Positions 10,405 through 26,296 are shown, counted from the first letter of the stretch. The stretch is 64,000 nt of DNA from Anisakis pegreffii (GCA_035041965.1 JAPYMA010001684.1:1-64000), one strand, 5' to 3'. The notes: generated by a model not told the origin, from the sequence alone. Made by a program: numbers and translations.

Positions 10405-13400
10405 TCAGCGGCAATCCCGTTGAAGGCCATACTGATGAGGAAAGCTTCAACCATAAACAATTATTAATATCAACTGATTTTAAAACACTATTCTAACTAA
10501 TTGTAAAATATTTTCACTAGAGTAAAAATACCAACTGAATAAATACAATGACAATAATGCCATCAAAATGTAATGTTACCAAAAAATAACTTTATCAATA
10601 TGAATACTACCAAACTACTAACCTTATTCAAACAAATTGAATAATTTCGTGACAACATCCATGATTCTTTCACACGATTCCCGATCGAAACCGGTGACTG
10701 TGCTGATTTTTCGGTCAACATAAAGTTCAACAAGAGCACGTAGCACTGAGGTATACGTGATGCTATTTCGATAGCTGGTTGAGGTACCCAACGCCAAAAG
10801 TCATACAAATATCGTCTGAAAACAAACGAAAGAAACTCTTCTAATTGCTTTCCACACTGCAACACTCGTATTCCATTCAGAAAACAAACGTTTTCGAGCA
10901 CATATCTCAATAAAAACAAAACGAAATGAAAACAATAAAACCAGTTGCAATCTTACCTATTCAAAATAGCACAATGCAATAATATAATTGAATACTCATT
11001 GGTTTCGCCTAAATTCACCGAAAACGCTTTTGTAGATACCTGTAAGTTGAACAGTGCAAACGTTAGGCGTATAATAAAGGCAGAGCAATGAAACGAACCA
11101 AAACGCCCTCTCTAAAACAACAACAAAGACTTATGTTCTTCCTATTCACACGTTTGTCTGTATTAACAAGTTTCTTGCCTAATTATGCGATGATGACACC
11201 ACAATGCGACTATTATTGCTATTATGTTTCAATCATCAAATAAATCATTTGAATTCGCAAACTGTAAAATCATATCTATCAAGCTTCTAAAAACTAACTC
11301 ACCACATGCATGGCACTGTAGAATCCCACTAATCGATTCGGTTCTTGCAATGCAATTCCGAACATTGACAAAAAATCCGAACGTTTCAACGGCACTCGTT
11401 CATCCAACAGCAACACAAAATCACCAACGAAATTGTGCTCACCTGTTCGGCTTAGATTAAAAAACGCTGATTGATCCTACAATTCAATTGAGAGGCAATC
11501 AAAACGCAAATGAAAACCACATCCATAACCAAATGAAACACTCACAGAATTCGTCACAAGCACAACGTCTAAATCATTCTCCACTGAAAAATCATTCTGC
11601 AATGGTGCGATTCCACGCGCTGTTGGCCACAGAACAGTGATCTGAACACAAAAATTCGATGAACAGAGGCTGGCGCACATCCTCATAATCAATGTTCAAA
11701 GAAATGAACCTTCGTAACAATTTCACTGAGTGTCGACAGCGTTCGCACTAAACGAACCAATCTTCCGGATACTTTATTGGTTGCCAATATGACCACTTCA
11801 CAACTCTTCGATGACGATAAAGCAGCCTGATTTGTTGGTACTGTACAGGGCGATATCTCTGAGCGTGTCTCTTCCTCCCTGAACACCGAATTCCAGTCAC
11901 GTCCTTGTACTCCCCATTGTTGCTTTGCTATTCGTTCTTCGATTATCTGCAATAAATCCATTTTTTTTTCAAGGCACATATCATTCTTTTCAAACACACA
12001 TAAGACATCAATTTTGCAAAGCCTTTTCAACACTCTCAAAAGAAGATTCTTTCAACATTTTTGCGACCATTACAAAACAAATATGATACACTATCACCAA
12101 CTTGAACGGTTGTAAGTACAATTTTCTCGACACTACTGAAATATCGTTGATAGAGTGCACGTGCTTGTTGCTTCATGTAGATTATTTGCACGATTGGAAT
12201 CGATTGTAGAATATCAGTGATCTGCAATCCGAAACGAAATATTTCTTCAATGACAACCATGAACGCAAAGAACATTAAGTAATAATGCTAAGCAATAGTT
12301 TGGAGTGTATTAAATGCACCAATGCAGCTGTATTTATCATCAATTTGTTTGTTTCAGTTTGAGTTCGGATGAATTTTCATAAACAAATCATCCGCATTAT
12401 AGAAGATGAAAACAACAACGATGAATTACCGTCAGCACAGTGTCCTCGTGTGCTATAACGGTCGCTTGTGACCAATCGATGATCTCCGAGAATGGTAGCT
12501 CCCAATCGTCTGAGAGTATCACTGGAATACAGCCGAGACGGAGTGCCTCCAGAAACCGAAACGAACCAAGTCGACGACCTCTGGGCGTCAAACAAAACGT
12601 TGAATTGGACATTGTGCTCTCATAATCCCATCTGAAACTCAGTGAGCGCAAATAACTGAGGCTGCTAATCATTTCAAAAAAAAAAAACACTAGAATAAAA
12701 TATATCTAGATTAAACAAAAACATTACCTCAAATATACACTTCGGCGTGAATTCATTCAAACGCAGTGAACATCTCAGCACGTTCACGTTCTATATTCTC
12801 ATAAAACGTCATTCGAAACATTTTACAATATTATTTACAGCATTGTCAGAATTCGCACTGTTTCACTTTCCTTATCAAAAAATATTACCTTTCATACTCG
12901 ATGTTATCCTCATCACAACGTTCGTCTTCATATTTCTTCCAGTCGGTATTATGCTTACATGTAGTCACCATAACCACTGATCTGCCATTGTGCAAATGGT
13001 ACAATGCGTCACGAGTTTCTGATCCAATACCATAAACATAACGTTTTCCTTTGAAGCTCACCAAGTATTCATCTCGCAGTTTCAATGACCAAACCGGCTG
13101 AAATTAACGACGAAACTTGATTTGCTTACAACATTGTGCATGATCGAGTTGTAATATTAAATACCAACAAAAATAACGATTTTATGAGTAAAAGGCAGTA
13201 CGAGCATACCTTGTAGAATCACTCAGCGATAAAAATAAAGAACTCATTAAATTACCACAACACTGCAATAATACATCTTCATAAAATTTTTCTATATAAA
13301 GCATCAACGAAAGAAACAATCCATATACCTCCGCTGTTGTACGCAAGGCGTGCTCCTTATGAAATAATGGGAACGAAAGGTCAAAACCCGGACGAAATAT

Positions 13401-15051
13401 CTGCAAAAATGTGACCATTCATACGAGAATGGAATACGGAAATACTAGAGATGAATGAAAATCAAACGAAGATAGTGTAATTTACATGCTAGGACGTCTT
13501 TTTTGAAAATAGAAAACTGGGTATCTCAGAAACAGAAAATTGTTTCGGACTTCAACAAATTCTGAGCTGATTGTCAGTGAAATTTTCGAAGTTTTGCAAA
13601 TTAGTTAAAACAATAAAAATCAAAAATCGTTTGACAAAATATGTAGTCGATCTGTATAAAGCATTTGAAACCGAACGGAGCATAGATGAAAGAAAAACTG
13701 AAACCTGTGTATTCGCACTAGCCCTAGCCACAATTGCGTAACCAACATTGAATCCTAGATCATGATCGGAATAATCTGGATAGGTTCCATGATACAAATT
13801 GAAAACGATATGATTTCGACCGTCGTTCCATATATGTTGAGGAAGTGCTTGGATTTGCTCGTCAACATGTTTCACATAGTTCTCACTGAATTTGAAATAA
13901 ATTTTGAATACTTCACGAGCTAAAGGCAAAAAATGAAAAACACGCCTAAGCTAAGGCTTGATGAAAAGCATTCTACGTTTGAACAATTACTTCTTATACG
14001 AGAAACTGAATCTTAATGATTCCAAAATACAAAAATGAAGTGAAGTTCATCAAATTACTCGGAAAAAAATTCTTTTTAAGTTGAAATTCACTTGATCAAT
14101 GATGTTTTATCAACAGTGATTTCACGAGGACTGCATTATCTTCGGGAATCTTAGGAAAACAAACTTGAAGGAGATGACTACTTCTTTCAACTGACTCAAT
14201 TTACGAGAAAACTCAAAAGGATGCTCGACTGGAAAAAGAAGGAAGACATCTCAAATCGAAACCTTCGTCTGTCTCGATCGATCGTATCGATGCTCAACAC
14301 GAATAGGCACGCTTCGTTTGGATCACTCGTATAATAGTTGCTATCCCGTAACACCTTAAAACTCAATTTTCATTCTTGCTCATAATATCGGCAATATAAA
14401 AGACGGTTGAAAAATTCAAATGAAAGCGCTCAAAGGTGAGGACTTTAAAACAATTATATGATCGATCAAAGACGAACCTTCAAAATATTCGAATATACCA
14501 CCGAAATTGCCGATTCGTTGTTATTTGGATAAACGTACACTTTGAAAGCGGATTTTGACAGACAAACCGATAGATTGAAACAATTTGACATGGAACATTT
14601 TGATGTGCTGAAATTAAAACAATTATAGTCCGAACATCGTCCTTTATCAATAATGATACAGGAAACTGAATTTTTTAATCAAAACTTCATTCGGAGATGA
14701 AAAGAATTCTACCAAATTCTGATTTGAGGATAATTTTGCCGGAATGAGCGTACTAGTCAAATGAGAGGTGTAGTTGGAGAATAAATTCTGAAGAAATGTT
14801 TTGAAAAATGCTAACAGTAAACTTTTACAATTTTGATTATAAAACACTTACGGAACAACGCTTCCTGCTGGTTCATAGTTGATGGCCTCGAGAAACGGTA
14901 GTTCATCAAGTGAGATGTAAGAGGGTGCTTCATTGCAACAGTTCAACGAAATAAAAATGGATGAAAGATGCAAATTTCGAAGCAATAGAAAGAGTGCGAT
15001 TAGGATTAGAATGAATGTTAGCAATAGAAAATATCGAGTTATAGCCTTCAT
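10405..15051 (-). CDS. rib-1: Exostosin-1 / RIB-1-type heparan sulfate glycosyltransferase
   Basis: EXT1-type enzymes polymerise the heparan sulfate backbone in the Golgi. Fourteen exons, all phase-consistent, give 671 aa: 15051-14852, 14607-14478, 14354-14263, 13885-13705, 13400-13329, 13097-12889, 12631-12430, 12221-12102, 11946-11710, 11641-11546, 11476-11303, 11039-10957, 10815-10623, 10431-10405. Residues 6-24 form a type II membrane anchor ([18 protein letters not shown]). Exostosin landmarks follow in order: [87 protein letters not shown] and [12 protein letters not shown] (to about residue 400). The C-terminal third aligns only loosely with the GT64 half; the expected DxD reads LLLDERV (538-540). 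The last 27-nt exon is tentative. C. elegans RIB-1 is known to lack the GT64 half, so this worm keeps a remnant. Confidence 0.92.
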
Positions 15052-15284
15052 GGCTTCAGTCAGATCATCAAGAGTAAGGCATTAGATTAGCGTAGATTAA
15101 AATGTAACCTCTGCAAAAATCTCATTTTGTTAGTTGAAAAAATTAATTTTTTTCATTTGTTTTTTTTGGATATCGCTTCCAAGAAACTCGGTAATTCAGA
15201 TATGTTATACCAACACTTTGCCAATTCTACGTTACACTCTCAAACATCGCGCGAATATTGGCTATGGGCACTGAATATGTAATG

Positions 15285-16045
15285 CTCAAGTAGATTATGT
15301 ATGTCACAATCAAAACAATTGAAAATCTTCAGGTGTGACTTCAGATGTCCATTGCGCTCATCGCATAAGATATGAGATGTAAATCTGTTATCTTTCAGAA
15401 ATCGTGTGGCATTGTGGCAATTCGTTTTGCACTCATCATTTCCACTGGAAATTCAATTTCAGTGAAATTACGGTGTAAGGAAACGAATAGAATGAAGCTT
15501 GTTCAGAGGAACATGCATGAGAGTGAATCAATGATGCATCTGAAGTGAATGAGAATAGCATTGCGACATAACGGAACTGCAATGCAATCAGCAAAATGAG
15601 AGTCGAGAGTGATGAGACATCGTTGTTATCAGTTATAAAGACTGGAAAGAGACTGTTTGGAATGAACAGAGTGCAGGTGAATGGCTTCACGTTGAAATAG
15701 CTATTCACGAGGCATGCATGCCTTACTTACTTCTGTAAACAACTTTCCTGTAGTAGTCCATGCATGATTTTTATATCAAATTCACACGATGTCTCACCAC
15801 TCTCATTCCTTACATTCCACAACGCATTACATTTCAGTTACATATTGTTCATTTTCTCATTCACTTCATCCACATCAATCATTTGCTCTCATTCACAATT
15901 CTCCGAGAAACCTGCACTGTGTTGAGTTCTTAAGCATTCAAATTCAATTGCGCTCACTTTTCCACATAATTTGATCCAAGCGAATGATTTGGCAGATCAC
16001 GACCGGTTTATCCGGCGCGAAGTATTTCAGCATCTCATGGAGATA
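15285..16045 (-). repeat. Fold-back (palindromic) repeat, copy 2
   Basis: Inverted counterpart of 4450-5215. The reverse complement starts at 'gctgaaatacttcgcgccgg' and runs to the 'gtgacatacataatcta' region with few differences. Even the internal 90-codon frame (15436-15708) differs by only a handful of residues, which suggests recent duplication or ongoing gene conversion. Between the two copies lie the tRNA, the Gly-rich protein gene and rib-1. Confidence 0.75.
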
Positions 16046-16099
16046 TTACGAATGATCATGAAATATCCATGTAATGAATGACTTAATGCTTAAAAGTTT

Positions 16100-16745
16100 C
16101 CCGTGTCGTGAAATTTCGTCATCATTGTGAGAATCCTTCTGCTAATCTTACACTATATGACCTCCAATTCAAGAGAAGTACAAGGCGGAAGATTGAAGTT
16201 CTTCCGATACTAAAGCATATTATCACCACCTCACAAGCAACTTCATATAAAACTCACAACTTACTCCAAATGACCGAAGTAATAACAACTTGGCATATTA
16301 TGTATGTCATGTACTCAGATCTTGTCAGCATCTTGGTGACTCCGTGAATCAATCTAACTCAAATGACCTCCACTTCAAGAAAAGTGAAAATGATGTGAAA
16401 CGGAAGCTTGAACTTCTTCAGATACAGTCTGCTATAACACTCACACGTTAACCCATATGCTCGCAGTAATAGTAACTCCACATTTTGCGTATGTAATATT
16501 CTGCATACCCATATCTTGTCAGCATCAGATAATTTAACGTCAGATAATTCAATATGCCAGTCTTAGAGAACAGGATCTCTAGTTTAAGCAAAATATATAT
16601 GATGTGAGACGGAAGCTTGAATTTCTTCAGGTGCAATCTCATATAAAGCTCACACCTTCCTCCATGTAATCGGGATATCAGCGACTCGGCATATTACATA
16701 CATCATAGTCAGATATCCTGTATCCTCAGATCTTGTCATCACCGT
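16100..16745 (-). repeat. Tandem ~210-bp repeat units, right cluster
   Basis: About three diverged units. The landmark 'cggaagcttgaa(c/t)ttcttcag' (first copy degenerate) occurs near 16182, 16399 and 16608, a period of 209-217 bp. The units match 5430-5745 on the other strand. ORFs in this stretch are repeat sequence, not genes. Confidence 0.65.
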
Positions 16746-17115
16746 CATAATCGTGTGTCAGTTTTACAGAACCTTATCTGCAGTTATATCAGCTTATCAG
16801 AATAAATCATTATATTCAGTCCCTGTCCATATCTTAAGTAATTGTAATCAACTAACAAATTGTGCAGGTTTTCATCTTATTTGGTTTTACAATCAGCGTT
16901 TTCCATTGGTATATCTCAGAATTATTCATGATCAAAACACGATGAGATAATTGAAGTGGTAAGCCCTCATAGGATTCAGCGGATTAATTTGTGATGTTTT
17001 GTGACCTCTGTTCAATCACTCTTTATTGTTTATCGCATTGGAACATGGTCGTGTACTTCATCAATTTCGCATCGTCAAGCAAATCATATTACAGTGAACG
17101 TTCGTTAATACATAG

Positions 17116-17195
17116 CAGTGATCCCCACACTCGGGTGCTCCATTACCCCTTCGATGGTCATGCAGCCATCATTCCCCCCCCTCCATCCCGCTACA
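17116..17195 (+). mobile_element. Relic end of the hAT-like element
   Basis: The text 'cagtgatccccacactcggg' and what follows match the left end of the complete element at 62867-63663 ('cactgattctcaaattcggg'), including the C-rich segment some 60 bp in. No right end or target duplication was found, so this is a truncated copy. Confidence 0.55.
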
Positions 17196-17525
17196 TTAAT
17201 TCATTAGTTCCACGCATAACGTAGGAACTAATTTTCCGATTCTCTCCATTATCCTCTGATATCCCGGAATTAAGCAAAATTGGGTAAATTCTCCCTACAT
17301 GGGGATCCATGATATATACAGTCAACAAGAACAGGTCACGAATCAATCGAATAGAGTTATGTACTGAAGTAATTCAGTTTATATTGACTCAACAAATAAA
17401 TGATACAAAATGAAATGCGTTAAAATAAGAGGCGTTTGTTCAGCTCATCATATCAGGCAAGTAACAGTGCTGATATGTTCAGTGTTTCATTACAAACTTG
17501 AAGTTGTGATCGGCAAACGTATCAG

Positions 17526-18583
17526 CTAATCACCACAAAGGTGACAAGTTTCCCGACACATAACTTTAGCCCAATCACTTTCGCAGAATCCAAGATTTCT
17601 CATGCGTTCCTCACAGTCAGGTGCAAGATCATCGCATTCTCGTGAATTTTCTGCAATATATCAGCGGTTACATTACGTTTAGTTCGAAGAACTGGCGATA
17701 GCGCTACCGAATTCACATCGAAGCAGTTGATCGTTCGATTTGATTAAACAGACCAATAGAGACACACGATTTGAAGATGTGAAAATTCCATGCAATAATA
17801 TTTTGAGGATTATGCTTAATTGATTTGGTGGAATAACTAATAGTTAATGTAAACCTGAACGTGGTGGACGCATCGTGGTATTTTTGAAATGGACAGGTCC
17901 TACTTGGCGTTCTTGTCTCAATCTTCTGGGTCTATTCATTGCGGATCCTAAATGAGGTTTTTTAAATGAATACATTGCTTCCCGAGTTTCACGAAAGAAT
18001 TCATGCGAAAATGAACTGAAGAAGCGAAAATCCATTGAAAGATGTGAACATAAATATTTTACAACACTAATAATTTAGTTTCTCATTAGTTGTTCAGAGA
18101 TGAGACATTATTCATTTAATTTAAGCATTCGATTACTTTTGTGTTCGTCGCCTAGGAAAACAGAGTAACAAACCAGGTGATGAGGTGCTTGTTTTGCGTG
18201 TTCCGCAACCATCAGATTCCTAAAATTGGCACTTGTAACATGACTGTAACATGTGGATGAGACCCTATTTTTGGACTGTCTTACTCGAACGAACTAGGTT
18301 TGGACTATTTGATTGCGCGTAATGGTTCTAGAGTTAGGAAGATGTAGAGGCTATTAAAAGTCACTAAATGTGATTCAGAGCCTCATAGCTAATTTAGGAA
18401 GCAGGGAAAATGAGATGCAAGTGAATTTGGGCGATCATTTCCGATGTTAAGCGATTGATTTGTGGAATTGGGGACACCAGTGGATCGATCTGACAGCGAA
18501 ATCTTAAGCTGAAAGTTTACCTTTATTGCATTCGTGATGAGAAAGAATGCGATCCAAAGGAAGAAATATTTGACGGCAGACAT
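17526..18583 (-). CDS. Secreted ShKT-domain protein
   Basis: The C-terminal exon 17650-17526 encodes a single six-cysteine ShKT domain (C-D-D-L-A-P-D-C, GFC, VMC, ETCHLCGD, stop). This fold is widespread in secreted nematode proteins and occurs in enzymes, cuticle proteins and channel blockers. Exon 18015-17855 ends TCA-G and joins in phase to the ShKT exon; it encodes a basic linker (MNRPRRLRQERQVG) that may be cleaved at dibasic sites. Exon 18583-18521 carries a signal peptide (MSAVKYFFLWIAFFLITNA). The join between the first two exons is not in phase with the obvious sites, so a small exon or another acceptor is missing. The role is unknown. Confidence 0.75.
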
Positions 18584-18662
18584 TCTACAACGTTCGTTAT
18601 CTTGAGAAGCAGAAAACTACTGGAAGCGTGAATCCAAATATTGTACAGTACCAAAACACTGA

Positions 18663-19920
18663 ATGAAAAATACAAAAATAACGATGTACTTTTATAGCGA
18701 AAGTTTATTACAATTGAGAAAAGCCGGAAAGTTTTGTGATGTTCGAATTGAATTCAAAAGTGCAAAATCATCAAAAATACTGCATTTTCATGCCAATATT
18801 AGCTTGTTTTCAAGCCGAAAACAAAAGAACAACCGAAAACATGTGTACTCACACGATTCTATCTGAATTGTCATTATTAGTCATCGCAATTTTCGATCAA
18901 CTGCAATTCCAAACAAATAACACGAGAGCAACTATAAAAATACCGTGAATTTTGCTCTACCGTATACGTGTATTTTTAAATGACAATTACACAAAACTGT
19001 ATACACTAAGTGTAACGAACTTAACAAGATTTCAAATCTACTTTGAGAAGTTTTGAATCGCTTGCGGAATCAGAGATGACCGAATAGTTACTTGGATTAT
19101 ATCACGAGCATGTACTTTTTTGAAATTTAAATTGTGAGAACGATAAAGATCACTTATTGTTGTGGTGGTGAAATTGGTTGCTATCCCATTAATTGGTATG
19201 ATGGAGTTAGCTGTTACTTTGGATTTGGCAGTGATAATTGTTGGACTTCAATTGTGACTGATAAAAACAGTCATTTAGGTAACAGTTATGACAATTTTGT
19301 TTAATTATGACCATGTTGTCGACATTTCAAACGATCGTTGAATTGTTTGCTCAGATAAATGAATCATATTTCAGATGAATATTATAAAGTGTATGAGTCT
19401 TTCAGCAAATCACTGATCATTCATTGTTAGTTCCCATTTGATGAACAGATTTATGATTTCATTATTATTCACTTGTACTAACATAATGGCCTTTAACGTT
19501 TCAAATCTCAACACAAATTCAGTCAGCTCATCGAAAGCCATTCAGTCGTCACAAACAATATTCATAACTCGTCGTTTTCTTGTCAACATCGATTTCGGAT
19601 GATTGTGAAAACGACAGCAGTGCGATTGTATGATCCATATAGCATTGAGCACATGATCACAACGAATAACAATGTGTTTACATCGATAAAACGACCGGAA
19701 AATTTGATGATTCAGCTGATGAAGAATAAATTTTGCAATGAACATCATCAAATGATCAAGTTGAAAATGAATCCGAGCTCATAAAGAGTGCTAGATGGAA
19801 GCAAAAGTGGCGTAATTTTAGGGAGAATAACAATGATTACTATTTCTTTCGCAATTGCAGGCTATTGAAATCACAAAAGCATTCGGTGCTCTTTCAATGG
19901 GAATATTTATCGTGATTGAA
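18663..19920 (+). pseudogene. Decayed BTB/kelch-like gene
   Basis: The frame from 18663 reads SESLLQLRKAGKFCDVRIEF and then KILHFHANISLFS, which fits the start of a BTB/POZ domain (LR..G.FCDV....I..H...L..FS). The frame then breaks. In another frame LSELSLLVIAIFDQLQF resembles the last BTB helices, with the middle missing. Further on, ITYCCGGEIGCYPINWYDGV (about 19150-19230) and AVRLYDPYS (about 19620) look like worn kelch blades. No continuous coding path with sound splice sites was found, so a pseudogene or deep relic is the best reading. Identification rests on motif memory. Confidence 0.45.
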
Positions 19921-21282
19921 CCAATGACTAATGCTGCTGACTGAGAATACGTAAATATTGCTCGATTGGTTGGATTCGAGTGCTAATTTTGATAAATTTT
20001 AATCAGTAATCGTTACGTATAATATTTGTTCTGCGGATCACTTGTTCTCTTACGAGATCCTTTCATGAATTCAGCCATCAACTCGATGCGCATCTATGAA
20101 TATTCCTTGCGATCCCCCTTTATTGTTGGTTTCTTTATTGTATAAGGTGCAAATAAATAATCTCACTTTTCAAATTATAATCAAAAACAACTACATTTTT
20201 TTTGCAATAATTAAATATGTATGCATACAAGCACAAATGCATAAATCGACAAGTCGTTTTTGACGGAAATCGCTGAATGTTCTATAAAAAACCAAACAGA
20301 TGGAGTGGTTCGGTCATTCAAATTATCAGGAATACAGGACAAGTGATTCGATTCCGATTACATGAATACTTCTTGCTTGTGAATATTACTGAATGCTGTA
20401 CGGAATCACAAAGAGCCCCAATAATAATATGATAGAAAATAACGAACGATATGACCTTCTCCTACCGTTTAAAAGTGTTATATACCAGTGAGAACTATCA
20501 GTTGTTATTAAAATTCAATGCTGATTAAAGTTAACAGCTAATAATTTTCATCAGTAGTCACCAAATTATCAATTGAATCTTTTTTTCGCAGAGCTCAAAC
20601 CATTTGAATATTCTCGTGATGGAAATGATCTGCATTGAATCAACAAATGCATACGAAAATTTTATTTCATAAACACTGATGATTCATTAAAACAAGAAAC
20701 GCACGTACAAAATGGTAGCACAATAAATTATGAGTAACATTTGAAAATTTACGAACACATTCAATTAACAAAAATCAGATCGATCAAACATTAAAATCCG
20801 TTCACATCAACAATTCATATTCAATTCATCGTCAATTCATTACGATCACCAATTATTAACTGACTTCTCAGCTTATGTAAAAGCCAATCACCCCGGACCG
20901 GTTAAATTTCCATTTCAATTCGGCTCTCAATGCGAACCGCTGAACTCCCAAAATTATCAACAAAATCACTCAATCGCTCATTCAAATTCGTTACTTTAAT
21001 ACACTTATGACTTCAATTCTTCCAGTCGCTCATTCCCTCCAAATAATCTCCTCCCTCCAATATGCTTCCCTCTTTCCCATCTGTCGACAATTTTTCTCAA
21101 CTGCCATCGATTTTGCCATGCAACTTTCAGTATATCCGTTTCTCTGATCGTTTTTCCCGCATACCAACTTTCTTCAGCACATCGAAATGTTCGTCTAAGC
21201 ATTAAAACTTTCACAAATAGCAGGCAATCACCAAAATCATATTCATCAATAACACAGAAACAGAACAATAAAATGTGATATC
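19921..21282. other. Intergenic
   Basis: AT-rich with no supported gene. A 93-codon minus-strand frame at 21286-21005 begins at the rpn-11 stop codon and lies in its 3' UTR; it has no domain and is not called. Confidence 0.5.
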
Positions 21283-23615
<2,333 letters not shown>

Positions 23616-24798
23616 TTCGATAGACCTTAAACGACTGCATATTTCTCGATCACTATTAACCGTAACAACGTGAATATCGATAAAACTGAAGCTTCTCGAG
23701 AACGACAAATCTGGCACATCAATGGGTAAATTTCAATAAGACAGCATACAAATGCAAACGACAACTCAGTCAAGCTCCACTCACAAGTACATCTTTTTCA
23801 TCATGATGAATGGTGAAGAAACTTGTGAGGTGAAATCGCAGGAGAATGGAATCTTTAGAAAATAACGCTTGCAAATTGGTGTGCAAACTACACAAACGAT
23901 ATCCTGAGAATTAAAAGAAGTGCTATCTGAGACGTTGATCATGAAACTTTTCATTAAAACAGACAAAGGGGGAGAATTTCAGTAACGTGGAGACGCCTTA
24001 AATTTGATAAAATGATGAATTCTCAGCAAATCGAATCATAGAATGAAAAATGATAACTGCTTAGCAAATTGAACCTTAACAGAACGGGCATGAATTCAAA
24101 AATTTTAGAAAATAATTTGTATCAAATAACAATTGCATTTTCTGATGACAATTGAATGTGATGGAGCATTTCGCCACAGTTTATTAAACTGGCCTGCACC
24201 ACTGCTGAATCTATCACTGACCCTATTGGCTACTCATTTGACCAATAGATATTCAGCGATTACTGTAATCGTTTGTAAAACAAGTCCACAACTCTACCGT
24301 ATGCCTACCAAGAACGAGCCTTTAGCGTTTAGTGATGGACTCCTAATGATGAATCGTCAATTTTATCAGCAACCTCTTAGGTTTCCACGTCAAATGGAAT
24401 GTTTCTGAGGAATAAGTGACTTTCTGAAAGAGTTTGGTGAGCTAGAAACTGTCCCGTCAGGTAAATAAACAGCTTTGAATGTGAAAACTGATCATTCAAT
24501 AATCATGTATCGGTGCATGATTCAGAATACTTTGCGAATGCATGAACACCGTAGAATGCCATTACCGGAAGTCGGTTTCGAGGGGCAGGCAGACTTTCAG
24601 GAACCACTAGGAAATCATATTCGTTCTACAACATACGACCTTTCAGTCCTTAATATTTTCTCGACAATAATTTTGAAAATTCCAATGTCGTTTTCAAATT
24701 GCGTCTCTTTCTTTGAGTTGCTCTGTTATGGTGAGAACCAAATAATTCTAAGGAGCCGAGGTAGTACAGATATATAAAACGATTTCTGTTGTGAAATT

Positions 24799-25450
24799 GA
24801 AATTATCTTACCGGATGCGTCCTTGTTTTTGAAGTTGCTTTTCAGTAGCTGAGATTTTAAGCCTTCTTTCGATCCCAGTCAAAACACTCATTTTAAATGT
24901 TCACCTGGCAAATTGCATTCTCTCAATGTTTGTTGTGCTAAGTTCAAATCATCTTGGTAGATACGAGCCTTTGTCGCTCTTCTGGGAGTCTTCAAAATAA
25001 TAGAATTTTTGGCCTTTCTTCTCTGTCTGAAATCCCCCTTTAGATTTGGTAATACGGCTCTACTGTATCGCAATCTTGAAATCCTTGCTTGTTTTCTTGT
25101 TGTGTTTTCAACCATTCCTCAAATAATTGTTTGTCCTTCTCAACTAAAGCACCATTCGACATTACGAGTTGCTCACTTGTGGTTGATACAGTCTCCGTGA
25201 TGTCGCTAGTTCAAAGACTGTTCGTTCGCGTATATTTATGAAACACATCGCGAACTTCCTCTATTTCACAGGTCACGAAACCTTTCTTCCATCCTGAATG
25301 TCCCTTACGATCATTCAATTTTGAATAATAACTAATAAACATTCGCATAGGTAATGTTCGAGCATTCGCTTACAATTAGATAATAAGTTGATTTACCACG
25401 AGCATATTCAGGGACACGCAATGAAAACTAATATCATCACCGTCATTATT
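24799..25450 (-). other. Coding-like minus-strand segments, unrecognised
   Basis: Several consecutive minus-strand stretches read like protein, but no consistent splice path was found. In order they contain TLPMRMFISYYSKLND and RKGHSGWKKGFVTCEIEEVR (about 25370-25220), an acidic piece with LVEKDKQLFEEWLKTQQE (about 25195-25085), a basic piece with ILKTPRRATKARIYQDDLNL (to about 24890), and a short frame MSVLTGIERRLKISATEKQL that ends at a GTAAG donor near 24800. They may be exons of one gene or remains of one. I do not recognise the family. Confidence 0.35.
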
Positions 25451-25600
25451 TCTGTTTGTCATCATTGATGCACATCCGTAGCAAATTCACGGTTGACTTT
25501 AATTATGTTGGAACAGTCTCAAGAAATGAGGAGATGCTTGAGCTACACTCTATTAATAGATCATAATTTAAAAAATTCTTAAATTCAATCAGCAAAGGAA

Positions 25601-25700
25601 ATATTGATGTAGGCAAGTAATATTTCCATATACTCTTCACCAAAGTGTATATATTGATGTAGGCAAGTAATACTTCCATACACTCTTAAGCAAAGTGGAT
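25601..25700. repeat. 50-bp direct tandem duplication
   Basis: 'atattgatgtaggcaagtaa' occurs at 25601 and again at 25651, followed in each by 'tattccata.actctt..caaagtg' with a few mismatches. Two units of 50 bp, adjacent. Confidence 0.85.
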
Positions 25701-26296
25701 ATAATGATTCCTAAAATCCCCACAAATTTGGTAATGATGAACAGATAATATGAGATAGGTGAGTGAGTGCCAAAACAAACTTATCGATACTATTCGTTCA
25801 CAACTGAACTCATTACGTTAGTACTGGCATCAGTGTGGTGCATTGGACAGTTTCCAGTCTATGGAATTTCAACGCAATGTATTGCAGTGAACGAAACGTG
25901 TGCTCGTAACGACAGTCCTCAATGAGTTGCTTGCTAATGCAAAATGTTTGGTTTGCAATATTCAGCAACGATATGAAAACAAAGCACTGATAAGGCAACA
26001 CGAATGCTGTCTGAAACAAAATGGAATCATCGAGCCATAAAGTTAAATGAACGTGTGAGAGAGGCGTGTGTTACTGTTAAAATACGAAAAATCATTGTTC
26101 ATTTGAGAAGTGGCCTCCTATCTGTATATAAAATGTCTGGAATAATTCATCGATATCAGTTGATGAGTTGTGTTCCGGGAACCACTCTTCAACTCATTCA
26201 TCAGTTTCCGTCGATCCTTGAACTGTGCTCTCGAAAAGCGGGTCAAATTGTGAGCAAGAATAATCCACATTCTTGGTCTTCTTTGCTCATATCGAA

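Noticed and set aside
10255..10467. 70-codon plus-strand frame over the rib-1 3' end
   Set aside because: No signal peptide, domain or splice context; it shadows the opposite-strand gene end.
18736..18948. Second plus-strand frame in the BTB-like relic taken as a separate gene
   Set aside because: Its useful part completes the BTB pattern in a shifted frame, so it belongs to the pseudogene.
24133..24777. Two plus-strand frames of 91 and 100 codons
   Set aside because: No recognisable motif, no splice linkage, and the stronger coding-like signal nearby is on the other strand.
25601..25700. CRISPR-like direct repeats
   Set aside because: Only two adjacent 50-bp units with no spacers, in a eukaryotic genome; a simple tandem duplication.
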